Below are positions 28,676 through 56,436 of a stretch of 64,000 nucleotides of DNA, in pieces. A program made the translations under genes and the position numbers. Below the pieces are notes generated by a model. The model ran no database searches. It saw nothing but the letters and a program-made list of their open reading frames with translations, and had not been told where the DNA came from. Each line of letters begins with the position of its first letter. The stretch's first letter is position 1. The DNA lies in NCBI RefSeq assembly GCF_964340395.1, contig NC_135549.1, positions 6,018,001-6,082,000 of the forward strand, in the 5' to 3' direction. The stretch comes from Glandiceps talaboti (taxonomy: Eukaryota > Hemichordata > Enteropneusta > Spengelidae).

Positions 28676-28700
28676 CATAGACAGTGCTCCACTGTCTATG
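28676..28700. repeat. Short palindrome CATAGACAGT...ACTGTCTATG
   Basis: Perfect 10-bp arms around a 5-bp loop. A second copy with the same arms and a longer loop is at 30797-30833, and a half-copy lies at about 59858-59870, so this is a dispersed element. Confidence 0.75.
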
Positions 28701-29586
28701 GTTTGAAACAAGATAACAAGATAAACAACGACAAGGTAGTCCCTATCTTTTCTATATTTGAAAATGGGACTCTCCTTATTAACTTATGCATTGAACTTTG
28801 TTCAGAGGGTATTACAAAACTGGTAAAACAGAAATATCTTCTTTTTTTTCAAATATAAGATAAATACGACTACAAAAATGTATTATATGGCTATACAGGT
28901 TTACAAATGTTGTTAAGTACAGTAATGATTTTGAGATAAAAGTATAACATACACCATGACTGTTTTTAGAACAAACTTTCTGTTAAGTGCTTCTATTTGG
29001 CACCTAAATAAAAGACAATACACAACATAAAGGTATATGTAATGCAAGATGGGAAGATTTAGGAATAAGTGCTAGACTGAAAACCCCCATGTACACCTTA
29101 TGTGCAAAGGCATTTAATGAGAAGACTGGTAGGCATTACTCTCCATGAGAGTGTTAAAAAGAGACAACAGAAACAGTCAATCTAGTTTGCAGCTGTGCAA
29201 TTTCCTGATGTACAAAGTACTTTAAAGAAGAAATTTCAACCTCTTTGTCAGGGAAGGGTATGGACTAAATGAAGAATCAGTGTTGAATTCATTGTCAGTA
29301 GTGCTATACTTTACAACAGGCAAGTACTACTAACACACTTGTATGGCCCAACACAACACTACCAAGGCAGAAACCGGTATACATGTACATGTACAGTTAC
29401 TACATAGGTAGTTGGTCAACCACAGATCAAAGAGTATATTTCGTTTGAAATACATATAGCTTATGTACAGATATCGTTTGTACTTCAATGTTTTAGTCTA
29501 GTGCAGAGAGACACTAGAAATTCACCTAAAACCCCTGGAAACTCAAGACAATCCTAAAATGCCAATTTGCCTAAAAAAATATACAA

Positions 29587-44079
<14,493 letters not shown>

Positions 44080-44267
44080 GTTGTCAGCTAACTCAATATT
44101 CTCGCAACTTACGATATTTCATGATGCGAGATTGAACGAGATGTCAATCACATTTAGCATGACCTTTCAACTTATTACATATGGCGATGGACCATGTGAG
44201 TTGATGACACAGCGTTAGTAGCGTAAAAAGCTGAGATTTTGGTTATTTGGCTCAATTAGCGGTGAAG
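44080..44267. promoter_or_regulatory. Putative bidirectional promoter of SLC35A2 and CHCHD4
   Basis: Only 188 bp separate the two divergent start codons, so 5' untranslated regions and promoters must overlap or adjoin. No TATA box stands out. A TGACCTTTCA string resembling a nuclear-receptor half site is at about 44160-44169. Confidence 0.6.
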
Positions 44268-46676
44268 ATGTCGTACTGTAGGCAAGAAGGTAATTATGTG
44301 ACAACTTCTCCTGTTCAAAACTCCCGTCACTATGAATTCCTGTTTAGAGATATAATGATTTGCCTGTGACTGTGAGGTTCACCGGTGTTTGCACATAACT
44401 TGATGAGTTGGTTACATCATTTCACAACGATACATGTTAATGTTATGCTAACTGATCACTGGGCTGTAGTGCTACAGTATCGATCGCAAGTCAAACACAC
44501 TCTTGCGATGCCGGCGGCACGGTGGTAATAACCAGTACAAATGTGGTTTTTTTTTTACCACGTGTTAATTGCGCCCTCTCGCCGTGTAGTGCTGACAGAA
44601 AATTTGACTTTGTCTATAAATTAATGCATGGTGCCAAAGACTAGTCATACTCCAATAGAGTGGTTCCGTGTAGTGAATCATGTCTCATTGCACGACACGC
44701 ATTATCATTGTCAGCACAGGCACTCGAATCAATGTGTATGATATTTTTTTAATGTGTAGTAAAAAAAATTTTTAAATCATACAGATTGATTTGAGACTGA
44801 GTGCCTGTGATTGTCAGCTACAGCCAACATAAAAAATGGTTTATTTAGAAACTATTAGTGTGATCAACATTTACATTTATTGGAAGTCTATAAATGGTCT
44901 GGTTCCCTAGATAATGAATTATTATTTAGATGATTTAAGTTTGTCAATAAAATTGAAGTAATAGACTAATGTTATATTTTAAAGTAAGTGTAAGCACTTA
45001 TTAACAAATGACAATTCCGATATCATTACATCTGTAAAAATGTGGCGTTTTAAAAAAATTAATGATTTATTGATATGATGTATATTTTGGATTGATCAAT
45101 GGAGTATCTTTGATTGATAGGTAAAGACAAGATAATATTTGCAACCAAAGATGATCATGATGAACCATCTAAAGCAGATATTGATTTTGAAGATGACGAC
45201 GATGATGAACCAGGTATGTTACAACATTTTACAGTATTTCAGCTAAAATTATCTGGTTAACTTTGGCTGGCTGTTGGATTTTGCTCTGGTTTGACCATTG
45301 GATATCATCCCCTCTGTTACATGTATCTGTGAATGCATACTGTAATTGATGTGTACTAATGGGGACATTCTCTTGGCTTCAAATGTGTGTACAGCATTGT
45401 TCACAAAATGGCTTGCGAGTCAAGATTCTGATGTCTGAGACCAAGTGTGTATAAGTGAGAGATGTCATCTATCTTTGTCATAAGAAAGTTCATCTTATCT
45501 CGTACAGAGTACTAAAGTATTTTCATAATTTTGATCAACAACAACAACAAAAAAGATTGGGCTTTTTATTCCGGGTAACTTTTTTGGTCAGACAGTCTGT
45601 GAACATTACTGGGACAAGCCATTAGCCAAGCAAGTGGACTTGTTATCAAAGAGTACCAATATTTACACATGTGATGATGGGCTCTTACATAACACAAGTA
45701 AACAGCTGTAAAACATTTTATTACCCACCGGCACTACTTTTGGCATTTCAACATGAAACAATATTGGGGAGTCGAACAATTCGAATTACCGATAGCTTGG
45801 ATTAATGCTCATTTCGAGTTGAAATCCCACAACTTTAATGTAAGCGAAGAATGTGTGACTTAATTTCATCGTGTAACCTTTTCTCTAATAACAAAAATCA
45901 GTATAATTCCAAAGTGTAGTTCACAGCGTAAGATCATTTCTAAGGAGTGAGTCAATTGAGGCAAACCTTATCTCCGTCTTATATCAGTTGTTATCAATTT
46001 ATTAGGCTATTATAAGTAACACTACAAACAGCTTTAGAGATGCAAACAACTTTTATGACACCCGTTTTCGCCAGGCAAGCCTGCGGGTTTGTTGCACTTG
46101 GACCGCTAATGGTTTGTGACTGTCATGATTTTCACATATAGAATGTCATGTATTTGTGAGAGTAATTAGCCAATGAGCTTTAATTTTTAGAAAGACATAC
46201 ATGTAGCAACTTTTCTGAAATATTTATGAATTGAATACATGGATTTGAATGATTCGTTAACCACTATCATCTTACCCTCATTTACATTGTACTTTGTCAC
46301 AGGACTGATTCTTCCAAATGGTGATATCAACTGGAACTGTCCTTGTCTAGGTGGGATGGCCACAGGACCCTGTGGAGATGAATTCAAAGAAGCATTTTCA
46401 TGTTTCCACTACAGCTCAGCCGAGATCAAAGGCTCGGATTGCATTGACCAATTCCGTACCATGCAGGAATGTATGCGGGAGTATCCAGAACTTTATCCAG
46501 AGAAAGAAGATGAAGATGAAAAGAAAAAGGATGAAGAAACAACTTTACCCAATTTAGAGATTAGTCCAGAAGAAAAGAAAAAAGATGAGGAAACGGTCTT
46601 ACCAAGTTCAGAGACCAGTCCAGAGGAACAACTAACCGTAAAGGATTCTCCACAAACTCAGGAAAACAGTAGTTAA
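44268..46676 (+). CDS. CHCHD4: Mitochondrial intermembrane space import and assembly protein 40
   Basis: Oxidoreductase of the mitochondrial intermembrane-space disulfide relay: it oxidises incoming CX3C and CX9C proteins and is reoxidised by ALR/GFER. Three coding exons, 44268-44289, 45121-45213 and 46303-46676, with phases 1 and 1, give 162 residues (about 142 in human). The N-terminus [10 protein letters not shown] is the family start and there is no presequence, as expected for the animal form. The redox CPC is at 51-53, and the twin CX9C pairs are Cys62/Cys72 and Cys85/Cys95, within an [12 protein letters not shown] context. The acidic tail contains two tandem 18-residue repeats (111-128, 129-146) that explain its extra length. 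It is head-to-head with SLC35A2. A hAT-like MITE is in intron 1. Candidate polyadenylation signal at 47249-47254. Confidence 0.95.
44715..44809. mobile_element. hAT-like MITE with 8-bp target duplication
   Basis: A 95-bp element whose ends form inverted repeats starting CACAGGCACTC on each strand and extending into AATCAAT and TGTATGAT blocks. It is flanked by a perfect 8-bp direct repeat ATTGTCAG (44707-44714 and 44810-44817), the duplication length of hAT transposons. It lies in CHCHD4 intron 1. Confidence 0.85.
46518..46625 (+). repeat. In-frame 54-bp tandem duplication in CHCHD4 tail
   Basis: Two adjacent 54-bp units encode [18 protein letters not shown] (46518-46571 and 46572-46625). 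The frame is kept. Confidence 0.9.
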
Positions 46677-47332
46677 TGTTTTTATGTGTACATTTTATTC
46701 ACGGCAGTGGAATAATAATATCATGAAGGCATCAAACAGTTAAAGTGAATCTCTTTGTTGTTATCAGGGCATTATATTTCAACTGACCAATATAAAACTT
46801 CAATCTCGGTAAAACAGTGGATTTCATCCCCTTTCAGGTTGTGTTACAGTGTACCCCATCAATGTATATTACTTTCACATACATTTTACACAAATGAAAA
46901 CAAACAAAACCTAAGCACATGGGCAACTAGAGAGGTGATATCAAATGCATAAACTCATGAATGATCATACAACATAATATGACATTGTTTTCAAAATGTT
47001 GTATTGTTGATCAAATGGATAATTTTAATTATGTGGTACCAAAAATGTTATAGAACTATTTTTGTTTAGGATTGAAGGGCATGTAAGACCTACCTGGGGT
47101 GTGTTTGCTTTTTACCCAGCTACATGGGCATAAGTAGTATCTATCACAATAACACAATTCTGTGTACTGACATTCTAACATTTCTCGATATCCTGTTATC
47201 TTGGTCATTTAACCTTTTTGGAAACTGCACAGGTGCCAAAGCAGTACAAATAAATTGATAATTTATTTAATTTTATAAATGAGTCTTTACATTTGTTTTT
47301 TCAAATTCAGATTTCTGTCTTACCTAACTTAC

Positions 47333-47425
47333 CCAGATCAGCACCCCATATATTAGTTCACCACCATTGTAGTTGCTGTAAGGGCAATCCACTAATTCTT
47401 TGAATGTAGAGACATTGTACTTGAA
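47333..47425 (-). CDS. Orphan exon-like segment, unrecognised
   Basis: A 93-bp stretch on the minus strand has a very good acceptor (TTCTTTTCTAG), a consensus donor (GTAAGT) and 31 open codons in phase 0 at both ends. The encoded peptide runs from FKYNVSTFKELVDC to GGELIYGVLIW and includes a hydrophobic end. I do not recognise it and found no partner exon. It could be an exon of an unannotated gene, a relic, or chance. Confidence 0.3.
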
Positions 47426-50178
47426 CTAGAAAAGAAGAAAATTGACATCAAGCACATCAGTTGTTGTATTCCATAGAAAATGTAAACAGAGTCACTCAAA
47501 TATGTAAGACAAAAGATCCCTAGAATATGTAGCCTAAGCCACTCAAAATTTATATCTTAAAAGTATGTTAGTATGTTGTTTCACTTTTATCGTTTTCAAG
47601 AATCACAAGTGTCAACCTATAATCCAGAATGTCTGCTGCCAGTTCTATTTACTCAAATGACAAAATATGTATACCATGTTGATAATTCTGCAAAGACTAA
47701 TATTTTTGCCAATGAGCAGTGTGGCCACTAAGCCAATTGGACTCACCAGTGACACACATAATTTCTAGTGACGTACCAGAATTTGTTGTTCCGTATCTCT
47801 TACTATGTGGTGACGCACAAAAAATGCAAGTTTTTCTCATTTTGACTCACAACAACAAAATTTGGCTATCATGAGCGGGCACACTGCCAATGATAGTCTA
47901 GTTCCTATACAGTATCGTTATGATTTATACCTTCACTCACAGTTGGCATCCAGACTATGCCAACGAGGAAGTGTATGCATCAAACTATCAACAGAAGAAA
48001 CACATGCACTGCAAATAGATGTGACTTTAAGTGCATGTATTATATGTTGGTGTGAACTTTGTAGTTTTGCAGAACAAGCCTTTGTATGTTCAATCAGTGT
48101 TCTACCTAAAGACTGTCATATGGGGCTAAGAAGCTGTCTTGTAATATCTGAACAATTTAGCAAATGAAAATTATATTCGACTACTTTTCAAAATAACGAT
48201 AAAATGACGTGAAAACAGTCGTCAGGCACCAAACAGTTCACTGTACCTTCACTATCAAAAAACTTAACTTTGTGGAGACAGCACACCTATCCTAGTAGTA
48301 AACCAGTGTCAGCTGAAGTCTTAGTGATGACTATTGTATGTAGTAGGCCAATATCAGAGTAGGAATAAAATGTGGGTGTGAAAAGTGGTTGTCTGGCAGA
48401 GCTCTAGAAAATGTTGGTCCTGAACAAAGAATGTGCTTATCTAAATCCTTGTGGCTTTCATTGATAAGAGAGTAAATGTAGTACATATTCCAAACCATGG
48501 GATTCAAACATGGGGGGTTTAGGCCCCTTTTGTAACCAAATTTAAAGGACAATGTTGCAAACTACTGAATGTTTCTAACTACAATATACAATGTATCATA
48601 GCATTCTATACAGAATTGAAGTGTTGTGTGGATAGGGTGTGGATATTTTCCAATTGCAAAAGATACTAAATGGGATTTTTTTTTTAACTTTTACTGCATG
48701 CATTGTAGTTGTCTTCGTGTTAGCATTGTTCCAGAGTAAGATAGGGAAATGGGGACCATATGTACATTTTTTAGAACCATTTGTCTGTGAGATTTGATAA
48801 ATTTACAGCTGTCTATCACAATTCCATTCTCTCTTTTGTAATAAAGAAATGTTTTATATGACTGTGTATTTCCAAAGTTTTCTTCATTTATCAAAGGTGT
48901 GGTGTAAATTGATAAATTTTACCAATTTTTTTGTTGTACTAGTTCAGAATCATATATTTTACTAGTGTTATCGTTACATAAGGGGTGAGACCAAGGTGGT
49001 GAGACTACAGTAACTGTGGCAATTAGTATGTTTTGGTGCAACTGAACTCTTACGGTTATCAGCCTTCATTTGTGTGTTCTTGTGTGAAAACAACTTGATA
49101 TCAAAACACAAGGCAGGCAATCTATCACATGTCGTAAGGAAAAGGTCATGCCATATGTATGCAAATTCGACTTCAAAACATTATTTTTTGTCGAACATAT
49201 TGAATGGTCCAAAACTGTCATATGTCAAATCGCTTACAACTCAAATAGAAACTGAATCAAAGCACTTCATATAAATAGCTCTTAACAGGTATCAACAACA
49301 ACATTGAAACCCAATAATGTCATGTAGAACTGTTTTGTGAACATAACTCTGCTAATATTTTTTGTAATCCAGAATCAGATAATACCCCGAACAAAACTCC
49401 AGCTTTGTAATATAGATTGTTGGAAAGTGATAAAATGAACTATTTGTTTTATTTCCAGTCTTTGTACCTCAAGCAACCATTACTATATCCATAGCAAACT
49501 ACACAACTGAGGTATTCTAGTTAAAGACAGAACTCCACTAGTTAAAGAGAACCCGATCAGTTGGGCATGTAATTTACCTGTTGGGCATGTAATTTACCTG
49601 TTAATTAGAATGTAAGGCTGGCTACCGTCAAGGTATTTTCATTTATGAGAAGAAAAAGATTGTAACATTTTCGAACCAGATGTAAACGGAATCATAATAC
49701 CATGAGGATGAAAAAGTAGATCACTACAGGAAAAACAAAATTTTAAGAAAATCACTCCAGGAAAAACAAAATTTGAAACTAACGACAATAAACGAATAAA
49801 TAAAGATATAGAGAAATATTCACTACATCAGATTGCCCCTGTACAGATTAGACAAGCACACACACAGGCGGAGACACACGTACAAACAAAGCTATAAACC
49901 TCTTGTAACTCTCGGAGATGGATCGAGACATGTACCAATAAGGAAATAACATTCTGCCAAACAAGTTTAACTGTATATATAGTCGTGCTATGATTTAATG
50001 TCTTTTTGCAATCTAGCAACTTCCAAGACCCTTGGAATTACATGTATAAATATGTCAAATACTTTTCCAAACTTTCAACAATGCGGTATATAATACCTGA
50101 TCAATACGAACAATCAGTCAGCGTACATTGACCTTATCCTACAGGAAATTTTAAATGTAACATTGTCACAGTACAGCC

Positions 50179-50434
<256 letters not shown>

Positions 50435-51039
50435 CAACAATTGAACTTAAAAGCATGCTGTGAAAGCAGGAAATTGAATTTTGGCAGATATATGATCAAG
50501 TGCTGTATAAGTTATTTAAACCCTCTCGTAACTCTCGGAGATAGTTCGAGATACATACCAATAAGGAAATAGTATCCCACCAAACAAACCTTAATAATAT
50601 TAGTACTGTAACAATCATGATATGATATCTCCTTGCAATCCAGCAACTTTATACATTAGGCAAAACAAATTATCTAGCCCATGCAGTCTGCAGGTCTGTG
50701 GGGAAACACAAAAATAACCCTCCCTACTTCAGTGAAGACAACTGCAGAGCCAATCATGAACAAGCAAATGAAATCTGCCCCACATACACACTTGCTCTAA
50801 AGTAGTGTTAATAAAAAGAACAGTAACTGCCATAAATAGGAGACTGGGTTACATGTTTGTTGAGAATAAAACAAACAAACAAATCCACGTTGTCGCACCA
50901 TTGAGACAGACTGTCTGGCTCCTAATCTGAAACAATTCTTCTTTTGGGGGGCTTAAATGAAACATTATCACAGTCTGCTCGTCTTAACAGGTGGTTCGAG
51001 ATTTGCCAATGAGGACACAACGATACATCAAACAAAGAT

Positions 51040-51195
51040 TAGGGAACCTTCATTTTTTACAAGGGGGAGGAATCGGGGGGGTCACATTTTACAAACCTGT
51101 TCTTGGGGGAGGGTCATATTTTGCATTACAACATTTGGGGAGGGTCACATTTTACAATGCGTAGTTTTGTGACTAAATTGAAGATTCAATTATTG

Positions 51196-51258
<63 letters not shown>

Positions 51259-51259
51259 C

Positions 51260-51316
<57 letters not shown>

Positions 51317-51353
51317 GATGGTGGTGGTGGTGGTGGTGGTGGTGGTGGTGATA

Positions 51354-51438
<85 letters not shown>

Positions 51439-51800
51439 AGTTTTGAATGTCATAGAGAACACGAACAGTGATAGATGTACTGACTCAAGAAGTAACAGTG
51501 AGTCAGATTTGAGTGACACTGATAATGGCAATACTAACTAGATTGTGTATGATTATAAGAGAAAGGTAATTAGCCAGTCTTTTACTGTTTGTCACTTTAT
51601 AATTATGTACAAATATTGCTTTCTAATACAAAGTCAAAATAATTTAATTTGTATGTATATATACATATAATGGGAATATTGATTAACGTTCAGTATATGC
51701 AAATGTCATGGGGAGGGTCATATTTTACAAAATGGGACAAAGGGGAGGGTCACTTTTTACGAATGGGGTAGGGAGGGTCATGTTTTTCTTAACAAACCAT
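51040..51800. repeat. GGGGAGGGTCA(C/T)ATTTTACAA repeats split by a GAT array
   Basis: Three or four units at about 51065-51165 and three more at about 51710-51795 share the GGGAGGGTCA(C/T)(A/T)TTTTAC motif. Between them lies the (GAT)n microsatellite and some unrelated sequence. Confidence 0.75.
51197..51435. repeat. (GAT)n-(GGT)n-(GAT)n microsatellite
   Basis: About 240 bp of trinucleotide repeats; poly-Met, poly-Ser and poly-Val open frames in this stretch are artefacts. Confidence 0.97.
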
Positions 51801-52615
51801 GTGTGATTTCCTCCGCCCCCCCCCCCCGTAAATACTGAAGGCTCCCTTAGACTCCCGTACAGAGGTATTATGATTTAACATATAGTGTTCAGTCTTTGCT
51901 GGCAATGAAGTGGTGACTCTTCTAAGGCCCCTTTAAATAATTCATTCTTGAAAGTATCTGTCCCTATATCATCAAATTTTACCTTGCTACAAGACTATAT
52001 TTATATTTGACCGTGATATATATATACCTTCTTGGTCAATTCGGTTTTTTCTTCAAAAAGCTATTTCACCTATTAGTTACATCTAAGATCGTTTCTACAG
52101 TGGTCTGAGGTATTCCAGAAGTAAAGTATTCAGAGTGGCCCATGACTTCTACGAAGACTTATCAAAAGCATTTGACATGATAATCCCTCAAGAAGAGACA
52201 ATACTTTTGACAGATATGATCAAAATCAATAGTCATCAACAAATAAAATCAACAATGAAATGGGAATATCATATGTTGCAGTTTGTTTCTGAATTAAAAT
52301 AAAGTATGGCGTAAAAAAAATGGGCTCAGTGTTTCACCTAGTACGCGTTTTACTATTTGATTGCAAGAACGCCGAACATGTCACCAACAAATTTGTAAAG
52401 TGTATCTCGACATTAGTCATAAATCATATTGCACAATGATATTCACATTCTTTGGCGTAACTTTGTTTCTTTATTACCTCGAACAATCGATGGTTGGGGG
52501 GGGGGGGGGCTGTAAATTCTGTTTATGGTTCCAGAACACGGATCTAACAAAATCTATTTCCTTCTTCCTTGTGAAATAAATTATTATTTTATTGATTGAA
52601 AACTCAAAAATGCAT

Positions 52616-52623
52616 TATATAAA
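52616..52623 (+). promoter_or_regulatory. TATA box of BRICHOS gene 1
   Basis: TATATAAA lies 115 bp before the ATG at 52731. The tandem paralogue has TATAAAAG at a similar distance, which supports the call. Confidence 0.55.
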
Positions 52624-52730
52624 CCCTGGACTTAAGTCATATTAGGCATAATCGTTCGGGCAGCGAAAGAAACGGTCACGCTTATTGATCTGTTTCTTTT
52701 CTCTCTACGTTTCGGTGTAGTGTCGGTAAC

Positions 52731-55700
52731 ATGGACAACTCTGAGAAAAGTTCGATTGGTATGGGTCAAAGCATGGATCCCCTCACACCTGTAAATATCG
52801 TTTTTTAATTCCTATTTTTGAACTTTAGATTTTGAATTTGATTAATCTTGAATATAGAAGTGATATCCGTAAGGTATTCTGCTAAGTTAGCTGGAATGTT
52901 CAATGAAGAAAATATGTTAGAGTTCTTTCTGTCGTAAAACGCCCGCCTGCAAGTTCCAGACTTGAGTAACGTTTGTGATATTATGAAAATGTACACTGTA
53001 CATGTAAGTCCAACCAGGGATACCCAATCAAAGGACATTAATCGGGGAAAAAATGGAAAATCCAAATTTAAAATGTCAAAGTTGCCCTCTCCTCGTGGAA
53101 GAGACTTGTATCGTTGTATTTGTATCAAGATGTTTTTGTTCGTGTTATCCCAGACTATTAGGTGTTAGTAATCTGTTTCCAAAGAGAATCTCATTTATGT
53201 AACTTTTCACTGCAGGATTCAGAGAAATCAGGATGGAGGAAGATGTTGAAAACCCGAAAATTCAAGATTGGCGCTGTGTTAGCCGCATTCATGGTGGTTG
53301 GCATGGTAGCAGTATCGAGTATTGCCGTTGTCAAGTTACAGGACAGTGATGAGGGGAATGAAGAATTTCAAGGACAGGTAGGTAACTTCTTTACCTCTCA
53401 GATGTATGTATGTATGTATGTATGTATGTATGTATGTATGTATGTATGTATGTATGTATGTATGTATGTACGGTATGTATGTATGTATGTATGTATGTAT
53501 GTATGTATGTATGTATGCGTGTATGTGTGTGTATGTATGTATGTATGTATGTATGTATGTATGTATGTATGTATGTATGTGTGTGTGTGCATGCTTACTT
53601 TGTTGATTATTGGTGTTGTTTATGTTTGTTTTGTTTGTGTGTTTCTTTTGTTTGTTTCTTTAATTTATGCTTTTCAAAATAAAATTTCATAGCAGGTTAT
53701 TATACACTCTTTTACTCTATATAACCCACATTTTAATATGCTATTGTAGTGCCACCCTTTGTGAATGAAAAGGGATAGGATTTCGCTAACGCCATTTCTA
53801 TCATTATATTATATTATTTTTATTAATATTACATGTTGTGTATTGGAGACCAGACACTCACATTTCGTGCCTTTACATGTAGCTGGACTAAGTAGATTTT
53901 TATTCGACGAGATTTTTTCACACATTTACATTCGTTGTTGACGTGACGCAATATCTTTTGATGTACAGATTTACAACTTTCAATATCAAGCAGCCGATGG
54001 TAAAGTTCGTAGTGGATCAATCGGAGTCGACACGGAGGACGGCGTCGAGATTTTCAATACTGTCCAGAAACTTAGCGATGGGCCAGGAGCGAAGAGCGCC
54101 ACCAACGGCGATATTTATGTAATCCAAGACACCGATAAAGTAAATCGCTTTGTGCATTTATGTCAATCTCGTTATAGCTTGAACATCCGAACAATCAATT
54201 TTTAGTTGTTCTGATAGACTTAAAACGAAAGTGCCTAAGTGCCTGGGTTTGAGGGACACATTTAGGTACCTGCTTACTCTATGCATATATATGGTTAGGT
54301 ACCTGTTGTACAGGCAGCCGCTAATAAAGTATATTTCGTAGGGTTTCCAGAATGCATTTATTGTAGTTCCGGCTACACTTTATACTTTCACACCCCCACA
54401 CCCCAGATCGTTTATCATTAGAAGAAATACACACACACAGATATAATTACCTAATAGTTTGTTGAATCCAAATTGGTTTTCTGAATATACTTAACTCTTC
54501 CACAAATATTAACGCTTCTAAAGATTTATATTCGGTCAAATTCAGCTTTGAAAACAGAATTTACCAATGCAGCATTATTTGCGGTACAATCAAATAATAA
54601 ATCCATTTATTTCCATGTCTATCAGATGATGCAAGCTATGGTGGACGAAGGTGAATCAACTTGTTACATCAATACCATTGCTCCTAATGCTGCCATAAGC
54701 CCTGAAGATTTACAAGGTGATTTAGAAGGCAAGGGTGAGGTACGTGTAACTATGTATTTCAGTTCATGTGTTCAAACTTTCCATTAAATTCAGTTCCTTG
54801 ATGATTTTATGAGAGTAATAAGTGCGCGCTCACTCAAAACTTGTTAGTGAATTTATAGAAGGCAATTGAGCCGCACCTATCGCGTACTGATATATTTTAC
54901 TAGTAATGTAATTTTGACGAGACATTTGCAAGTGCTGTCTCCGTTCTTTCACGCTCCAGTGCAGTTGAAATGCCATGTCATGAAAGAACAACGATCATAT
55001 GGCTTTCTTTTTGTCCTTACGAAAGGTATTTAATTTAGAAATTACACATGTTACAATGTCTTCAAATCTTGTCAACTTATTCTCAGGACATCACGATTGA
55101 AGCAGATGACACTGATGATATCAACATGACTGTCGCAGATGCAATCGACGATTTGTCGGTCCTAGGTGATGTCATCGCAGCTAGATGTGACGGCAAGTCA
55201 GTGTTCTGGGCAACAGTGAACGAGACCAGTGCTAGTGAAAGTGACGCACAAGGAGAAGGTTAGTATTTCACTATTGTTGAATTGTGAGTTCCGTCCATCA
55301 CATGCCAAAACAATTGACTGATGATCGATGCGAACGCAATATCAGAGATATTGCTGGTCCGGTGAAATGTTACAATATAAACTTATTATTTACTTGCCTT
55401 TACAGTGACGTATCACACGGATGTTGCTATTGTATCAATTAACTATGTTTTCTCTTGTCGATAACATGACAATATAGGAAATGTGATGAACACTTGTCAA
55501 TCATAACCGCAAGAAAATTGTTAGCTGAATACAAATTGATAATATATGTTTGTTTGTTAGCAATTGGTTGTAGATTTGTTTGCACATATACTGAAAATAG
55601 TTCATTATAAAACACAGTCTTTTGCGTTTATGTAATGTTAGTCCCTTTATTATTATCAGTATACCATTTGAATGATATTTTCCCAAAATTCTTAATTGCA

Positions 55701-55907
55701 CTCATATCTATGTCTTCTTTTTAATATCCAGTTCGGGCAAAGTACTGTCGGGTTGTAACACAATACGTATGGGTACGCGTGTCATATTATCGATGTGGAT
55801 GGGTTTTGTCATGGTCATGGTATGGTTACATCAGGCAGTACACGTGTTGGATAGAGTCTTACTGGTATCTCACCTGCAGAAGCGTATTAATCTGCTATTT
55901 TGGTTAA
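52731..55907 (+). CDS. BRICHOS-domain type II membrane precursor, copy 1 (candidate antimicrobial-type precursor)
   Basis: Six coding exons: 52731-52790, 53216-53377, 53969-54139, 54626-54739, 55087-55258, 55732-55907; phases 0,0,0,0,1; 284 residues. Residues 38-59 form a membrane anchor preceded by basic residues (WRKMLKTRKFK), so the rest should be lumenal/extracellular. Residues 75-131 are a linker with VEIFNTVQK. The BRICHOS domain follows: YVIQDTD, then CYINTIAP (Cys144) and RCDGKSVFW (Cys203), the two family cysteines. NMT and NET sequons lie in exon 5. The last exon alone encodes residues 228-284: five Cys (232, 248, 265, 275, 281), about 30% aromatic, net charge about +6, against a strongly acidic BRICHOS part. 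BRICHOS domains chaperone beta-prone client segments of the same precursor. The closest known layout is annelid BRICHOS antimicrobial precursors; chondromodulin/tenomodulin is an alternative relative. No dibasic cleavage site is seen before the C-terminal peptide. AATAAA signals are at about 56312 and 56332. Confidence 0.85.
53403..53590. repeat. (GTAT)n microsatellite in BRICHOS gene 1 intron 2
   Basis: About 45 GTAT units with two short interruptions, beginning 25 bp after the exon 2 donor. The corresponding intron of copy 2 lacks it. Confidence 0.97.
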
Positions 55908-56404
55908 AGCAATTAGCTCAGAGCTTCCTACAATACACTACATTATGGTGTTGCCAACAAACTATATCAACCGAACTTTATTAAATATATGTTTGTATTT
56001 CTAGGGTAGAGGCGGGGGACACTTGCATTTTATCAAAATGTAAAGAGAGCAGTTGTCGGACAGTGACTGAAAAGGGGGTTGCTTTTACATCAACTACTTT
56101 AATATGCATAGTCCACGAAATTATGTTTCCGTTTGTTCTGATGACTGCTTCCTTTCTTTGACTAAAATGAATTCTAGAATTTTAAGGGCCATGTAAACAG
56201 TCCATTATCAGTGATTGAACCCACTGATTGTATTGACCATATAAACGAGATTCAGAAAGTAGAGACGTGATTCAGAAAGTAGAGAGAGAGAGTGCATTAG
56301 CGCTGGAAGGGAATAAAATTGTAAATATGTTAATAAAGTAAATAAAGTATTCGATAAATAGTAAAACTTCAATACACTGTTTTATTATTATTATTATTAT
56401 TATC

Positions 56405-56436
<32 letters not shown>

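Larger units (their letters stand above)
24578..29586. other. CDK20 3' end and convergent spacer / SLC35A2 3' untranslated side
   Basis: No coding exon seen. CDK20 polyadenylation signals (AATAAA) are at about 25305-25310. On the minus strand, candidate signals for SLC35A2 (TTTATT on the plus strand) are at 26890-26895 and 26411-26416. Two decayed minisatellites (27540-27850, 28440-28645) and a short palindrome (28676-28700) lie here, and a G13 run is at about 25407-25419. Confidence 0.5.
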
